Shown here in pieces: positions 46,041 to 46,062 of a stretch of DNA of 46,062 bases; positions within the stretch are counted from its first letter, which is position 1; every line of letters begins with the position of its first letter. A program made the translations under genes and the position numbers. The notes below the pieces were generated by a model, which made no database searches, had not been told where the DNA came from, and saw nothing but the letters and a program-made list of their open reading frames with translations. The stretch spans positions 1-46,062 of IMG/VR virus record IMGVR_UViG_3300009702_000035. One strand, given 5' to 3'. Source of the DNA: a virus.

Positions 46041-46062
46041 CGGTTCGGTCGGTTCGGTCGTG

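Noticed and set aside
1-46062. Global reassignment of TAG or TGA as sense codons
   Set aside because: Many well-supported genes end in TAG or TGA, several in overlaps with the next start, and TerL, portal, capsid and GalE have no internal TAG or TGA. Only local readthrough or decay is compatible.

Overview
The window is a contiguous piece of a large, high-GC tailed double-stranded DNA phage genome. TerL, portal, capsid maturation protease, HK97-type major capsid protein and a tail fibre lie in head-to-tail order. GC-rich codon use, many GTG starts and start/stop overlaps (ATGA, GTGA, TAGTG) suggest an actinobacterial host; that is inference, since no host marker is present.

Layout. Bases 1-21974 (minus strand, read right to left) hold the packaging, head and early tail genes: terL, ParB-like protein 2, glycosyltransferase, radical-SAM enzyme, glycosyltransferase, GalE-like epimerase, ParB-like protein 1, portal (with a LAGLIDADG intein), MuF-like head protein (with a second intein), head proteins, protease, scaffold-like protein, capsid protein, small virion proteins and a tail fibre cut by the left edge. 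Bases 22017-29925 (plus strand) hold tightly overlapping small accessory genes, many Cys-rich, with two strong sigma70-like promoters. Bases 29926-30268 are a mostly empty convergent zone. Bases 30269-44937 (minus strand) hold more small accessory genes, an HNH endonuclease fusion and eight near-identical promoters. A pair of membrane proteins and thyX close the right end.

Most notable: (1) an HTH plus Vsr-like endonuclease gene on the plus strand sits entirely inside the intein coding sequence on the minus strand, with its own Shine-Dalgarno sequence and GTG start. (2) A six-gene, translationally coupled cassette of two TAGT-type glycosyltransferases, radical SAM, epimerase and two ParB-fold proteins lies between terL and portal, as expected for DNA base hypermodification. 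(3) The palindrome TTGCGGTACCGCAA (core GCGGTACCGC) occurs 23 times with an exact core, both between and within genes, including a regular ~60-bp array, and is absent after 41450. (4) At least six to eight genes carry in-frame TAG or TGA codons with clearly coding sequence on both sides. Each stop could be one C-to-T change from CAG or CGA, so nonsense decay, readthrough or base-calling error at modified cytosines are all open. (5) The promoter TAGACA-N16/17-TATgAT with a conserved flank recurs ten times.

No tRNA, rRNA, CRISPR array, insertion sequence or integrase was recognised.
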